Translations under genes and position numbers: made by a program
In this document: in pieces, positions 16,825-17,198 of the stretch
How positions within the stretch are numbered: the first letter of the stretch is position 1
Layout of the letters: every line of letters begins with the position of its first letter
NCBI GenBank assembly: GCA_000310025.1
Contig: FN647857.1
Coordinates: 308,318 to 325,515 of the forward strand
Direction of reading: 5' to 3'
Origin: Ectocarpus siliculosus
Lineage: Eukaryota > Sar > Phaeophyceae > Ectocarpales > Ectocarpaceae
DNA: 17,198 bases
Notes under the pieces: generated by a model
Database searches by the model: none
Told to the model about the DNA's origin: nothing
What the model saw: the letters and a program-made list of their open reading frames with translations, nothing else

Positions 16825-16850
16825 TGGTTGCCGAGTTCACGAAGTGAATT

Positions 16851-17052
16851 GGCTTGTTTTACAGCGTCGTTGCCAAGTGACTAAAACCCAATCCCGATGG
16901 CAAACACCGAGTGGGGGGCTTGTTTTACAACGTCGTTGCCAAGCGACGAAAACCCAAACCCCGATGGCAAACACCGGGGGGGGCGGCTTGTTTTACAACG
17001 TCGTTGCCAAGCGATGAAAACCCAAACCCCGATGGCAAACACCGGGGAGGGG
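16851..17052. repeat. Three tandem copies of a 66-68 bp unit
   Basis: Units start at 16851, 16917 and 16985 with GGCTTGTTTTACA(A/G)CGTCGTTGCCAAG. They continue AAAACCCAAnCCCCGATGG and CAAACACCG, followed by a G run. Copies 2 and 3 are closer to each other than to copy 1. Each has the near-palindrome CAACGTCGTTG (CAGCG in copy 1). The G runs lengthen to the right, ending in a 14-G stretch interrupted once (about 17052-17067). Confidence 0.95.
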
Positions 17053-17198
17053 CGGGGGGGGGGGGGGCGGCAAACACAAAATAACTCCACACAAAAAAAC
17101 AGGCTCAATGGTTTGTAAAAACAAATTTTGCTGAATGAGTGGGCGTCCCGTTGCTTCCATGAAAAGGCCCGAGGAAGAAGGGAAAATGGGGCTAACGG

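Larger units (their letters stand above)
16437..17198. other. Right flank: repeats, no supported gene
   Basis: No coding region can be supported here. The plus-strand frame 16678-16884 and the frames over the tandem units are short and repeat-derived. Any upstream exons of the EME1-like gene would have to lie here on the minus strand or beyond the window. None was recognised. Confidence 0.45.

Noticed and set aside
16851-17052. Tandem units considered as a CRISPR array
   Set aside because: The units are contiguous without variable spacers, in a clearly eukaryotic context.
1-17198. Integrated viral or transposon genes
   Set aside because: I found no capsid, polymerase, integrase, reverse transcriptase or transposase motif in any frame.

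Overview
The window looks like nuclear DNA of a multicellular stramenopile, most likely a brown alga (Ectocarpus-like). This is inferred from style, not from a marker gene. The genes are split into many short exons by introns of roughly 0.2-0.8 kb with GT..AG borders, and some introns have TACTAAC-like branch points. GC content is moderate, the proteins carry long Ala/Gly/Ser/Asp runs, and the non-coding DNA is full of simple repeats. There is no operon structure, ribosome-binding site, CRISPR array, prophage or transposase.

Two convergent genes can be reconstructed. Gene 1 (+ strand, about 370-8777) is an 11-exon model of about 1347 codons. A helical N-terminal region of unknown function leads into low-complexity linkers, a short coiled coil and a C-terminal eukaryotic-type protein kinase domain. 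The kinase motifs are spread over exons 4-11: beta3 Lys (LVLKTLNK), alphaC Glu (MREIRVLA), catalytic loop HGDVKPAN, DFG, PPE in place of APE, DVWSMG, and subdomain XI DPRER. All splice phases close. The kinase is non-RD (HGD instead of HRD) and its glycine loop is poor. The exon 8/9 junction is the least certain part.

Gene 2 (- strand, about 16340 down to 12011) is built almost entirely from exons too short to stand out as open frames. Joined in phase they give an XPF/MUS81-family protein without the ERK catalytic signature. It has a nuclease-like core and a C-terminal helix-hairpin-helix unit, best matching EME1, the non-catalytic partner of MUS81. One intron appears to be GC-AG, and the 3' end of one middle exon is unresolved. 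More 5' exons may lie beyond the window.

The 3.2 kb between the two 3' ends holds no recognisable gene. It has a good TATA box (10665-10671) with nearby ATGs, a 9-bp triplet repeat and a 68-bp tandem duplication. The introns of gene 2 carry three conspicuous satellites: an ACCGN pentamer array, an 11-unit CAGG array and a TGTC-rich array. The right end carries an A-rich inverted repeat and three tandem copies of a 66-68 bp unit with internal palindromes. I see no clearly new multi-gene system. The most useful results are the two spliced gene models and the repeat-intron architecture.
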